Counted from the stretch's first letter, positions 47,270 through 57,774 are shown. The stretch is DNA of 64,000 bases from Saturnia japonica (GCA_033032175.1 CM065321.1:10872501-10936500); one strand, 5' to 3'. Numbers and translations are program-made. Notes: generated by a model not told the origin, from the sequence alone.

Positions 47270-47437
47270 TGTTGATACATAGGTGGAAATAAATAAATAA
47301 AAGGACCGACAACTATGAAAATGCAAAGCGTATATTGATAGCACAAAAGGTTAACGAGCATAAATGTCAAATACAGAAAAAGGATATTAAATGTTGCCAA
47401 CTTATTATAAATGTGGTTGTGTTCTTAATTGCCAACA
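47270..47437 (-). repeat. 5' LTR of the copia element
   Basis: 168 bp, TG...CA bounded, and by eye identical base for base to 43190-43357. The promoter should lie here, and the internal region begins at 47269 and runs to lower coordinates. Confidence 0.9.
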
Positions 47438-49942
47438 GGACTCCTCGGAAAATAAGATGGGACCTTCATTAACAGTGAATGGGAGACCATGGAGCTTCTT
47501 ACTGCAGCTCACTTTCCAGGCTCTGAAAGTCTTATGCCGCGAGGCAGTAAATTGCCCTCTTTAGCTAGACCTCTTAATGAGGACTGGCGTAGAGCAGCGA
47601 TTGTCATAAGACCACAGAACGTGAAATGGGCTATTAAAACATTCAAACCTTACAAAACGGGCGGTGAGGATGGAATCCAACCTGTGTTATTACAACAGGG
47701 CCTGGACATTCTAACACCTGTTTTAGTTAAGATTTTCAGGACAAGCCTTGCATGGGGATTTATACCTGAACCGTGGACAAAGGTACGGGTAATATTCATA
47801 CCCAAGGCTGGCAAGAAGGACTACGCATTACCAAAGTCCTTCCGACCTATCAGCCTTACATCATTTCTTCTTAAAACATTGGAGAAGATAATTGACAAAA
47901 CTATTAGGGAGGAGGTTTTAACCAAGAAACCTGATTAGTCCTAATCAACATGCCTATAGCAAAGGTAAATCTACCGAGACTGCCCTACTTTGTCTTATCG
48001 ACAAAATGGAGAAAGTATTGGAGGATAAGCAGATTGCACTATGTGCATTTCTTGACATTGAGGGCGCCTTCGACAATACACCAAAAAATCGCTGATTCGG
48101 GGTCTTGTGACCAAGAATGTAGATGCGACCACCGTTAGGTGGATTGAAGCAATGCTCTCAACTCGTACAGTTAAACTGTCATTACATGGCACTAATCATG
48201 AGGTGGTTACCACAAGAGGTTGTCCGCAAGGCGGTGTGCTATAGCCCCTACTGTGGACCCTAACGGTTGACCGACTTTTGCATAAGATGGAGGAACTGAG
48301 GATTGACGTCCAGGGCTATGCTGATGACCTGGTGATAGTTGTTCGAGGTTTCTGTCAAAGTACCACTTCGTACCTTATGCAGAGGGCGTTAAATGCCATT
48401 CAAAACTGGTGCAAGGATAATGAGTTGAGGGTTAATGCAGATAAAACCGTTATAGTACCATTTACAAAAAAAAAGGCGTCTTGATAAATTAGTACAACCC
48501 TCACTAAATGCCAAGACAATTTCCTTTTCATCAGAGGTCAAGTACTTGGGGGGTAATCGTGGACCAAAAATTGACCTGGAATAGACAGATTGATGCTTCA
48601 ATTCAGAAAGCAAAAATAGCAATGGGTATCTGTGTACGACTGGCAGGTAAGCCTGGGGTTTAAACCCTAAGCTGATTATGTGGCTCTACACTGCCGTGTT
48701 TAGACCAATAATAACATACGCCTGTGTGCTTTGGTGTAGGAAGGCAAACCAGTCGCCTGTCAGGGCCCATTTAGGTAGATTACAAAGAATCGCCAGTTTA
48801 GCGACGGGAGCCATGTCAACCTCCCCTGGAGCGGCTCTGGAAGCTGTGTTAAATCTCACGCCCCTTCACCTTTACGTAGAGAAGGTGGCGATGTTAACAA
48901 TGCACAGAATGTATGCCCAGGGGAGGGTGAACTGGTTATCCCTGTCCTTGAGATCTCTACTAGACTCAGTGATAGCAACACCAGTTTTGGGAATGATATC
49001 AGACATGATGACTCCCAAAACTATTTTAGAAAAATTTTATACTATAGAGATCCCTCCAAGGAACTCTTGGATTAATGCCGAGATAACATGGAAACCAGGT
49101 AGTCTACTATGGTATACTGACGGGTCCAAATCTGGACATAACGTAGGCTGTGGAATATATGGGGAGCGACCCAATTTTAGGAAACACGTTAGTCTTGGCA
49201 GTTTCCCCTCCATTTTCCAAGCGGAAGTGTATGGATACTTGAGTGTGCCAATATCAATCTGCAAAAGGCCTACGTTAATCACACGATTTACATTCAGTCG
49301 GACAGTCAGGCCGCTCTCTTGGCACTGGCTTCAGATTCAACAGAATCGAAGCTTGTGGCCAACTGTGTGGCAGTGCTGAACAGTCTGGGTAAAAGTAACA
49401 GACTAATCCTGCGATGGGTCCCAGGGCATGCAGGAGTTCCAGGCAATGAGTCTGCGGACGAACTTGCAAGAGCCGGAGCTGCGGAAAAACAGATTGGTCC
49501 TGAACCATTCTGTGGTATCCCAAAAAGCCTTGTTCGATTAACCTTAAGGAACCATTACAATCAAGAAGCAATAATGTTCTGGTACAATTTACCAGGACAA
49601 AATCATTGCAAAGAGCTTATTGGCGCTTTTAACCAGCGTAGGGCTGGAGAAGCTCTGATGCTCAGTAGGAATCAACTACGAATCTTAGTGAGGGCACTCA
49701 CTGGACACTGTTGTCTAAATAAACATTTGTACAACATAGGTGTCCAGGGCACAAAAGATTGCAGATTCTGCAAAAGTGCGGACGAAACTCCAAAGCACCT
49801 TTTGTGTGATTGTGACCCACTAATACCTAAACGTAACCGGATTCTGGGAAAGCACGTGCTGCTTCCAGAAGAGGTTCAGTTGCTCTCTGCCAATAAAGTC
49901 CTGCAGTTCATCAAAGCTATAGGACTTGATGGGGAGCTTTAG
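47438..49942 (+). pseudogene. RNase H-type non-LTR element: reverse transcriptase and RNase H (3' piece)
   Basis: This continues the element cut at 43189. RT pieces: 47489-47938 (KTGGEDGIQPV, SFRPISLTSF), a frame break at 47938, then YSKGKSTETALL and AFLDIEGAFDNT, then RGCPQGGVL with an in-frame stop before PLLW (48242), then VQGYADDLVIV (48296 on). RNase H follows after further breaks: LLWYTDGSKSGHNVGCGIY near 49107, QAEVYGY and, in another frame, HAGVPGNESADELAR near 49428. The C-terminal zinc-finger region CRFCKSADETPKHLLCDC is followed by a stop at 49942. RNase H plus this ending suggests the I/LOA group. It is multiply frameshifted. Confidence 0.8.
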
Positions 49943-51771
49943 CAGTGTGGGGCGATCACAATAGATCTTATTGGTCGCAGTGATACAGGACTGCATAAGC
50001 CTGCACAGCGCCCGTTTAGAAAAATAATAATACGTTTTTATTATATGTTTAGATTTAGAAGAAGATAAGATATAGAAGATATAGATAAGGTAAAATTATG
50101 TTTTAATATTAATTAAAAAAATAAGAGGAAAGAAATATCACTGTATTCATAGAAATATTTACAATACGTCCATATATTTAACCTATGGAAAATTTTACAA
50201 AATTTTATTTTTAAATAAAAATCGTTTTCTTGGAAGTAACTTTGATGTACTTCATGACCTACGTCAAGAACCTTCAACTTGATAGTATTTTTGGCAACAG
50301 TCAAAAATTAAACACTTTGTAAATACATATATGTAATTTTTAACAAAGCCGCCGTACAGCGCCATCTTTGAGTACTGTTGGAAAATAAAAATTCATTTCC
50401 ATTTATTTATTTTACTGAAAATTATGTAAACATTTAATAATTTGGTATCTTTTCCCTTCATTACAGTAAATATTTTAAATATATTACTGAGTTATATACA
50501 CATACAGTCCTTTTTGTATGCACATAACATAAACGCAATTTATAGACCATACAAATGTTCATACGTATAAAAATATATCCTATATGTACCTTCAGACTAT
50601 AAGCTACAATCATACCCAATTTAATTAAAGTCGGTCCAGTAGTTTTTGTGTGATTGGTGTTAAAACTTACCGACAGACAGTCAGACAAAAATTTCAAAAA
50701 CTGTGGAAATGTGTTCTGTCCATTATTCTAAGCCCCCGTATTATTTTTTCTCGAATATCTTTAATTTACAGATTTCGACTCTTTGCTCTTTTATTATAAA
50801 TATAGATTAATTTTCCTTAATATTTTAATTTGTACGTACGTACGATTCACATGCTACTAATCTGTGGAACATAAAAGTACGTATAATGAAGTGCCTAAAA
50901 TACTAATAAGTTGCTAAAATAAACAAAAGATTTGATTGATAAATGGGGATAAAAAAGCTGGGTATTTTAACACGTTTCTCTTAGAATCAAATCAATTAAT
51001 CTGATTATTAATGAAGTGCATCAGATAGCATACTTATCGTTTGATAGATTATGAATAACTGTAATCGAAATCTTTCGATTAAGCCCCTTATGTCACCAAT
51101 TTAATAATAAATAACGTTTATCATTGCATCGCACCGGTGTGTCTACTGCGGTAAGTATTGATAATAATTCGTGTTCACGTTAACATTTTTACTTACCTAC
51201 GTTCTGCATTTATATTATTTGTATAGAAAATTATCTAGAAACTTCTCCAACAATTTGAATAAAATTTTGTATTTATTTATTTTCTAAGTTTATCTTGATA
51301 GTTTTTTTCGGCAATACGCCGAGCTACAAGTATACTTAGTCGCCCAGATTTAATAATATTAATTTCTTTATCTCATAATATAAAATCGACTTAAATCCAA
51401 TTGTTAACGCGCGATGGCCTGCACGTCACGTGCTGGCCGTTGTTAAAAAGAAGAAAGTTTTTTTGTTGAAAGAATCGAATATTTTGTTTTATGATTTGTC
51501 ATATTTTTTTTCTCTTACAAGCAATTACATGTAGGTACATTTTTCAATTTATATTATATTTTTCTTCAAATATCATACTATTAAACTATATAGCTATTCA
51601 GCCAAGTCTATATAATTCTGTCGTCATAGTGCTCAGAAGCAGAGCACAACAAGCCGCATCGGAGATCCCAATATATACATAAACACCAATACTTTATTAT
51701 TCATACCCTGAAATATTAAGTTCATATTTTAAGTATACCTACTAATACGTATTCGTAATAACGCATAACGT
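49943..51771. other. Gene-free region with decayed repeat scraps
   Basis: At about 50600-50810 lies a tail with AGTCGGTCCAGTAGTTTTTG, a GACAGACAGTCAGACAAAAA motif and ATTATAAATATAGATTA. A diverged 'GTGAGCAATTCTTG' family copy lies at 51225-51350 (CTTCTCCAACAATTTGAATA, GTCGCCCAGATTTA). No gene is supported. Confidence 0.45.
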
Positions 51772-52115
51772 AGTTCCCTCGGTGTGGAGCCCTTGATTCT
51801 AGCAGCCGCTCGCCTGATAGAACTGATACTAACACTTGCAATTACTAGCTACATACAGACACCATTACACTGCACCCCACACAGGTACATAGGTTCTGTT
51901 AGGAACCTTTTTTATTTATTTGTACTAGTTAGACTTAGACAAAAATCCTAGGTGGCAGGAATATATATAAGTTAGTGTAGCTCGAATTTCTACGGATAGG
52001 GAATTAGCCAGTTGGCGACTTAATTTCAACTACAGCAACAGCCCTAGCCGAATGTCGGCCACTTTGGTACCCTTCAGCATGTTGCCACGAATTCGCGGCT
52101 GAATGCCTTACACCT
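51772..52115 (+). repeat. Jockey-type 3' UTR fragment, plus orientation
   Basis: Its blocks CCCTCGGTGTGGAGCCCTTG and TTGCCACGAATTCGCGGCTG correspond to the reverse complement of 31690-31830 and 31400-31440. It is the 3' end of the same family as the element at 31298, inserted in the other direction and decayed. Confidence 0.6.
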
Positions 52116-52181
52116 GCATGCACAAGTTGATTAACCCGTTATAATAATTAATATCAAATTAGTTAAAATAAATAATATAGT

Positions 52182-52244
52182 TGATTTCAATCGTATTACA
52201 ATAAAGCTATAATAATTATATACCCCAACGAAATTATTAATTAA
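52182..52244 (+). repeat. Left arm of a 63-bp inverted repeat
   Basis: The arm opens TGATTTCAATCGTATTACAA and ends ATTATTAATTAA. Its reverse complement is found at 53547-53609 with two mismatches. The RTE 3' end starts within five bases of its inner side. Confidence 0.8.
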
Positions 52245-52249
52245 ATATT

Positions 52250-53074
52250 CATCATCATCATCATTTCAGCCGCAGAACGTCCACTGCTGAACATAGGCCT
52301 CCCCCATAGACCTCCAGAGCGACCGATCTTGTGCGGCCTGCACCCAACGGCTCCCAGCGACCTTTATTATGTCGTCTTTCCATCTAGTGGGGGGCCGTCC
52401 TACGATGCGCTTTCCGGTGCGTGGTCTCCACTCGAGAACCTTTCTGCCCCAACGGCCGTCAGTTCTCCGAACTATGTGCCCCGCCCACTGCCACTTCAAC
52501 TTGCTAATCCTTTTGGCTATGTCGGTTACCTTAGTTTGTCTACGGATCTCCTCATTTCTGATTTGATCCCGTAGAGAAGCACCAAGCATAGCCCTCTCCA
52601 TAGCTCGCTGAGCGACCTTGAGCTTTCTTATGAGGCCCACAGTGAGCGAACACGTCTCTGTGCCGTATGTCATCACTGGTAACACACACTGGTCAAAGAC
52701 TTTCGTCTTGAGGCACTGAGATATTTTGGACGAGAAGACGTCGCGCAGTTTCCCGAACGCTGCCCAGCCGAGTTGGATTCGTCGACTGACCTCTTTTTCA
52801 AAGTTGGACCTACCTAACTAGACTGTTTGTCCCAGGTAGACATATTCTTCAACAACTTCTAGACAAGAGTTCCCAACTGATACTGGGGTGGGCACCACAT
52901 GGACATTCGACATGATTTTCGTCTTGTCCATGTTAATTTTAAGGCCCACCTGTTGAGAAACTTTGTCGAGGCCATCGAGCATTGTGCCAAGATCTTCCAG
53001 CGATTCTGCCATGACTACGATGTCGTCAGCAAATCGAAGGTGAGTGATGTACTCGCCATTAACATTGATGCCGA
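52250..53074 (-). mobile_element. RTE-type non-LTR element, 5'-truncated, with TGATGA tail
   Basis: On the minus strand the fragment starts near 53074 in the RT domain and ends with a TGATGATGATGA tail at 52250-52264, the usual RTE 3' end. It lies between the 63-bp inverted repeats, together with a (TG)n tract and a CR1 scrap. Confidence 0.85.
52266..53074 (-). pseudogene. RTE reverse transcriptase C-terminal part with one amber stop
   Basis: One continuous frame runs from INVNGEYITHLRFADDIVVM through LKINMDKTKIM and EEYVYLGQTV. There a TAG stop at 52818-52820 replaces the expected Gln codon. It then reads LGRSNFEKEV, KVAQRAMERAMLG, RWAGHIVRR-type sequence (WQWAGHIVRRTDGRWGRK) and RPPTRWKDDIIKVAGSRWVQ, to the stop at 52266. 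Apart from the amber codon it is intact over about 270 codons. The catalytic FADD is kept. Confidence 0.85.
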
Positions 53075-53123
53075 GTTAAATATTATTTGAATCAAAAAGA
53101 ACGATGTAGTGATTCTGGCGTGA

Positions 53124-53171
53124 ATGTGTGTGTGTGTGTGTGTGTGTATGTGTGTGTATGCGTGTGTGTAA
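53124..53171. repeat. (TG)n microsatellite
   Basis: An almost pure TG run interrupted by TATG, then CGTG, between an RTE truncation point and a CR1 fragment. Confidence 0.9.
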
Positions 53172-53184
53172 TAATCACATATAT

Positions 53185-53510
53185 TTAAAAAACTCTGAAT
53201 AAATCAATAGCTTTTCTTCTAAACGCTGCATTACTATCAGAAAATATGTCGAAATTTTCAGCTTTAGCATTATATAACTGTGTACATCTTATCAATACTG
53301 AATTATGGGCATAATTGGTCTTGGTTGAACGAACGTGAAAGGTCTGGGGTTTACGGATATTTTTAGTTGTAGTCCTTAGACCGATTCGTTCCAACAAACA
53401 TGAACAATCAATTTTATTGTTCATCAAATTATATAAAAACATCAGATCAGCTACCAAGCGTATATGTTTCAGGGATAACATACCCAATTCCCGTAAGTTC
53501 TCATTTATAT
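53185..53510 (-). pseudogene. CR1-type reverse transcriptase C-terminal fragment
   Basis: The minus-strand frame reads ENLRELGMLSLKHIRLVADLMFLYNLMNN, then ERIGLRTTTKN, STKTNYAHNSVLIRCTQLYN, ending in KAIDLFRVF and a stop at 53185. It is the same type of C-terminus as the scrap at 29623-29892 but a different family member. The 100-codon frame's Met is internal. Confidence 0.7.
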
Positions 53511-53546
53511 TTTCTCATTTATCTCATAACTAATAATTTATTAGTT

Positions 53547-53609
53547 TTAATTAATAATTTCGTTGGGGTATAGAATTATTATAACTTTATTGTAATACGA
53601 TTGAAATCA
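53547..53609 (-). repeat. Right arm of the 63-bp inverted repeat
   Basis: Reverse complement of 52182-52244 with two mismatches. Sequence outside it (GGCTAAGCCAATATGTCAAC) is not shared with the outside of the left arm, so the repeat ends at about this length. Confidence 0.8.
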
Positions 53610-54224
53610 TTTTTGGCTAAGCCAATATGTCAACTTAATTATGTTTGTAAGTTAGAATTTAAGAACTGTAGATTTCTTGAAATAAATAAATAAATAATGA
53701 ATCTCTTTTGGTTTGTCGCTTTTCGGGATCAGTCAGCTTACGACGACCGGTGGTTTGCCGATCTCGGTGTTTTTTTTTTTTAATTGTTCTGTGCTCACCA
53801 TTAGGCTGTGCCATCATTTTACCATGCTAATAAAAAAATATACATACTTCAAATTAAAACTTAACAACAATTTACTTACCTATATCAGTGTCCGTGATGA
53901 CGGGAGAAGCCGCAAGATTATTCGTCAAGAATATGTAGGAAGGGGGTCACAGTCAAGTTAAAAAAGTAGGTCATGTTGTATTGCATCTTCTCTTGTAATA
54001 CAGGACCCAACTTATACAAACAAAAACTTGGTCCGCGTGGCGAGGTTACAAGGTTCTCATAATAATGATCGTGAAAGTTTTGATATTTATAAGTAATTGT
54101 AATAATTTTCGTCTTCTTTAATTCTACTTAGATATTAATTTCATACAATAGATAGCCTATAATCATAATTAAAAATTCTGTTGACAGAAATCAGTTAATA
54201 TAATATTAATTTAATAATATTAAT
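53610..54224. other. Gene-free AT-rich sequence
   Basis: A TTGAAATAAATAAATAAATAATG stretch near 53677 looks like a non-LTR 3' tail on the plus strand. An 82-codon frame at 53713 has no motif. Nothing else is identified. Confidence 0.4.
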
Positions 54225-54490
54225 ACATACATATATACCATCACGCCTGTATTCCCCGAAGGGTTAGGCAGAGGTGTACTAATTTACACCCACAGTTCGC
54301 CGAGTATGTTTGTAGGTCCCATGTAATAGGGGTCGAGCCTATTGCCATTAATCGGGCACGAAACCAAACTCCGAGCTGCTACTGAGAATTTCATAGGAAA
54401 AACCCAATAACACTTTGCTCGACCTGGGATTCGAACCCAGGGCCTCGCTCATAGCAGTCGCGTTTACAACCACTAGGCTAACGAGGCAGT
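54225..54490 (-). mobile_element. tRNA-derived SINE, complete
   Basis: On the minus strand from 54489: TGCCTCGTTAGCCTAGTGG contains an A box (TAGCCTAGTGG at 54470-54480 in complement), and a B box GGGTTCGAATCCC lies at 54426-54438. The body follows, ending CCCTTCGGGGAATACAGGCGTGATGG and an AT-rich tail. Flanks on both sides are TTAATATTAAT-like, so a target duplication is possible but cannot be defined. The head matches 358-441. The promoter boxes are close to consensus, so it may be transcribable by pol III. Confidence 0.8.
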
Positions 54491-54995
54491 TAATATTAAT
54501 ATTAATCCCATATTTTAAATGAGTTAGAGAAATTATACAGGAAAATTTTTAACAAAAAAAAAAAAATCATTGTGCGGAGTTCTCTGGCGTATCTTCCAAG
54601 TCTAATGTTCAATGCCACTTTAATTAAAATGGGACTACTGTGTAACTCTTCTTCTTGATAAGTGGACTGTATTTTAGTTACACATATAATTATAGTAAAA
54701 GAACACTGGTAGATGTAATCTTTTATATTCAAAATGTGCAGATGCTTACAATGGTGTATGTATGGTTTAGGGCGTAGTGCAAACGTATTTGTTCAAGCTG
54801 TCTAATTGTCTAAATGTATTTTACACAAGGTGCCACAGACTAACAACATCCGTCTGTGCCACAGATAAACAACTTATAATCTTCAACAACATCCCTTGAG
54901 GTACCCCATTCACAACAATAAAAGTGCGTGCGTACAAAGTACACATGTCAGAAGTGAAACTTTTTTGGCAAATTAATTTTTAAATCTCGTTTATA
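54491..54995. other. Gene-free sequence with a dispersed-repeat scrap
   Basis: Between 54545 and 54660 is a diverged piece of the repeat with GTGCGGAGTTCTCTGGCGTATC, related to 34095-34150. No gene is seen. Confidence 0.4.
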
Positions 54996-56279
54996 TTGGC
55001 CTTTACCTATGAAATTGCCGTTTTGTATGAAAAAATTTAAACGAAATTTTTTCATGTATTTTTTATTTGCATTAATCGAAATAATCACCCATGCAATCAA
55101 TGCATCTTTGCCAGCACAGTGGCAGTTTATTGATGCCCTTCTTAAAGAAATCAGCTGGACGGGAGGCAACAAATTCTTCAAAGGCATTTTGTACTGCCTC
55201 TCGGGTATTGAATTTTTTTCCCGCCAAGGAGTTATCCAAATGCTGGAAAAAGTAGTAGTCTGTAGGCGCAAGGTCTGGTGAGTAGGGCGGATGACGGAGA
55301 ACTCCCAACCACAGTTTTTGCTACTTGGAGACCGTCTGCTGTGCAGTATGAGGTCGCGCGATGTCTTGCAGGAGCAGCGGAGACGAGCGATTGACAAATG
55401 CTGGTTGGAGATGTGCCAGCTTCTCCATCATTGTGTTCAGTTTTTCACAGTACACATCTGCAGTAATGCTCGTTCCGATTGGTAAGAAGCTGTGATGAAT
55501 CACACCGGCGCTAGACCACCAAACAGTGACCATCACTTTTCTAGGGGTAAGTTTTCGTTTAGGGCATTGTTTAGGTGCTGAAACAGGATCCAACCAACTT
55601 GCTGAGCGCTTGCGGTTATCAAACAGAATCTATTTTTCATCACAGGTATCAATGCGGTTCAAAATTCCTTCATTTGTGTGTCTGTTGAGCAGTGCAAGGC
55701 ACGTCTCGACGCGTAATTCGCGCTGGCGATCATTGAGTTCGTGGGGCACCCATTTGTCAAGCTTTTTTACCTTGCCAATTTGACACAAATGGACCAATAT
55801 TGTTTTGACGCTAACGTCGAAAGCTGCTGCTAATTCAGCCGTAGATTGTGTATCATCAGCTTCCACAATCGCCTTTAATTCGTCATTGTCGACCAAAGTC
55901 TTCGGACGACCGAGATGTTCATTTTTCAGGTCGAAATTCCCAGAACGGAAGCGAGCAAACCAATAACAGGTGGTGCGTTGGTTTGTACTGATAGCTCCGT
56001 AAATGTCGTTGATGTTGCGTGCCGCTTGTGCCGCGTTGCTGCCACGACGGTACTCATATTCCATAATTACTCGAATTTTTAACGTATCCATGATGACAAA
56101 AAAAGATTGAAATGCGATGAAAATGTAACACTAATCAATAAACAAATGACTACTTTTGGAAAAAGAATTCCATGTTTTTAAAATAAAATTAATTTGAAAT
56201 TAGAATTCTTAGCCAAACAAAAATTATTTTGATTTGAAATGGCCAGTACTGCAGAACGGCAATTTCATAGGTAAAGACC
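54996..56279 (-). mobile_element. Full-length DD34D mariner
   Basis: About 1.28 kb between TA dinucleotides (54994-54995 and 56280-56281). Imperfect terminal inverted repeats of about 28 bp share CTTTACCTATGAAATTGCCG (55000-55020; complement at 56256-56276 region). The transposase frame nearly fills the space between. It resembles the mellifera/cecropia subfamilies from memory of the ends. Confidence 0.9.
55072..56091 (-). pseudogene. Mariner transposase, one frame with two amber stops
   Basis: A single 339-codon frame runs from the Met at 56091 to the stop at 55072 without frameshift. It is interrupted only by TAG at 55630-55632 (after TCDEK, in place of the Trp of the DEKWI motif) and TAG at 55321-55323 (after QQTVSK). 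Features: N-terminal helix-turn-helix (residues 1-110), WVPHELNDRQ, TCDEK (first Asp), LLQDIARPHTAQ (second Asp) and PPYSPDLAPTDYYFF (third Asp). The spacing between the second and third Asp is 34 residues, so the DD34D triad is complete. Each stop is one base change from a sense codon. Inactivation therefore looks recent. Confidence 0.88.
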
Positions 56280-56751
56280 TATTATTTATACCAATCTAAA
56301 GCTTAACATTTCCGAGACTTAGATGAAGGGAAAAAGAAAGTTATACTAGGAATTTAATAAATTTAATTGTCATTAAAATAATTCTTAAATGACGAGAGGC
56401 AAATTAAAATGCCACATGTTATTTGTAAATATTAAAACTTCCTAACCTTCAAACGAATTAACATAAAAAACTATATATTAACAAAAAGATAATAAATATA
56501 TTACTTACTCTGAACAACTGCTTAGTATAGGACGATTTAGAAATTTATCACAAATTGTTTATTTATAAATTTAACTCACTGTTTACACATTGTCTCTATG
56601 GCTAGGTGCTTCATGCTACGTACGCCCTTTCTCACTCTCTCTTAATCGCTCTCTCCCTCTATCTCTCTCAAAACGTTTCACATTTTCGTGACGCGTCTTC
56701 ATGACGCGTTGCATCCGTAAAAATTTTACACTCATGCGCGCAAAGAAGTTT
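56280..56751. other. Gene-free sequence
   Basis: No gene is found. A pyrimidine-rich TCTCTCTCTT..CTCTCCCTCTATCTCTCTC stretch lies near 56630-56670. The 124-codon frame at 56616-56990 crosses into a duplicated repeat and the MITE and is discounted. Confidence 0.45.
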
Positions 56752-57486
56752 CGTTCAAAAAGAATCATCGAAATAAGTTCATAAACATAGAAGTTAGGGC
56801 TGAACGTCAATAAATAAAATGTATTCGAATTGAGAACCTGTTTTTTTTTAAGTTGGTTAATAAAAGTGACAGTGAAGTAATGATATTTTATATGTAGATA
56901 GAGTACCACAAACTTATCTGGCCCGATGAGAGAGTCGCTGTTATCGCATTTGGTGTTGTCAAATACAAATGTCACGGAGCAAACAACCAATGGCGGATGT
57001 CAGCGAAAGGCAGGCAGATTGATATTTCGAAATGGCGTCGTTAGTTCCTCTTTAGGCCACCGGGCCAGAAATGTTTGTGGCACTCTACCTCATTGACGCT
57101 CTTTACATGCCATCGTGAATAGTGGGCAATTGCCTTTAGTTCACTTTTATCTTTTTTAACAACAGACTTTCCGCCTTACGCTGTGATTTACTATCTCTTT
57201 TTGTTTCAACATACGGGTAAAAAATTGTAACGTTTTCAAATTGCTTTTAGTAAGATTATAACGCGTCTATTTATAAAACTTCATTGCAGTGAAGCGACAG
57301 TGGCGTATTTGTTTCTATACTCCTCAATTTATAAATATCTTTTAAAATTATCCTCGAAACATTAATCACAAATGTTCAATACATTTCAAAAAATAACAAG
57401 AGAACAGTATTTATTAAAGCTTCCAACTGAAATATGATAGGTAAGCCAATAAACATTATCTTCAGAGTGTAGTCTTTAGTATAAAG
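56752..57486. repeat. Duplicated non-coding segment (partner 12752-13345), carrying a MITE
   Basis: Same order as the partner: GTTCATAAACATAGAAGTTA, GGTTAATAAAAGTGACAGTG, CTTTACATGCCATCGTGAAT, GCAGTGAAGCGACAGTGGCG and TAGTCTTTAGTATAA. It differs mainly by the 185-bp insert at 56901-57085. Confidence 0.75.
56901..57085. mobile_element. 185-bp MITE with TA target duplication
   Basis: Ends are GAGTACCACAAACTTATCTG and the complement of GAGTGCCACAAACATTTCTG (about 25-bp inverted repeats, three mismatches). TA flanks both sides (56899-56900 and 57086-57087). The partner copy at 12940-12955 has the uninterrupted sequence with one TA, giving an empty site. No coding content; the TA duplication suggests a Tc1/mariner-type parent, which I do not see in the window. 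Confidence 0.85.
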
Positions 57487-57489
57487 GTA

Positions 57490-57645
57490 GGACCGCACCA
57501 GAGCGACGCTGCGCGTCAAAATATACTTTGTATCATTTTATATGGGGCATATCGCGCTAGAGCGGCGCTGCATTGCGCGTGGCTACACGTCGCGTCATAT
57601 TACCTTCAAAAGGATATTTTGACACACACCACACTACACACAGTG
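57490..57645. repeat. GC-rich block with short internal repeats, class unknown
   Basis: GCACCAGAGCGACGCTGCGC and GCGCTAGAGCGGCGCTGC recur within 90 bases, followed by GTGGCTACACGTCGCGTC. The composition contrasts with the AT-rich flanks. There is no frame, and the family is not identified. Confidence 0.4.
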
Positions 57646-57774
57646 TTAAAGGATGATGCCCACTATCCATAGACATTTTGACCCTAGGTAAACACATGTA
57701 AAAATATATATTCCTATTCATTGGGCAGATATCACGTTTTAATTTTTTTTGTCGTCATAATATGTATGTCGGTT

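Larger units (their letters stand above)
43190..47437 (-). mobile_element. Copia LTR retrotransposon, recent but internally damaged
   Basis: A 4248-bp element on the minus strand has two 168-bp LTRs that I read as identical, which suggests a recent insertion. GGAC precedes it (43186-43189) and follows it (47438-47441). If the terminal T is counted as target, GGACT fits as a 5-bp duplication. The primer-binding site TGGTAACAGAGCGTGG (minus strand) touches the 5' LTR at 47254-47269, and a polypurine tract touches the 3' LTR. It lies within an RNase H-bearing non-LTR element, whose reading continues on both sides. Confidence 0.93.

Noticed and set aside
54400..54490. A possible tRNA gene (also 358-441)
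   Set aside because: A and B boxes are present, but no closing acceptor stem is seen and SINE body sequence follows directly.
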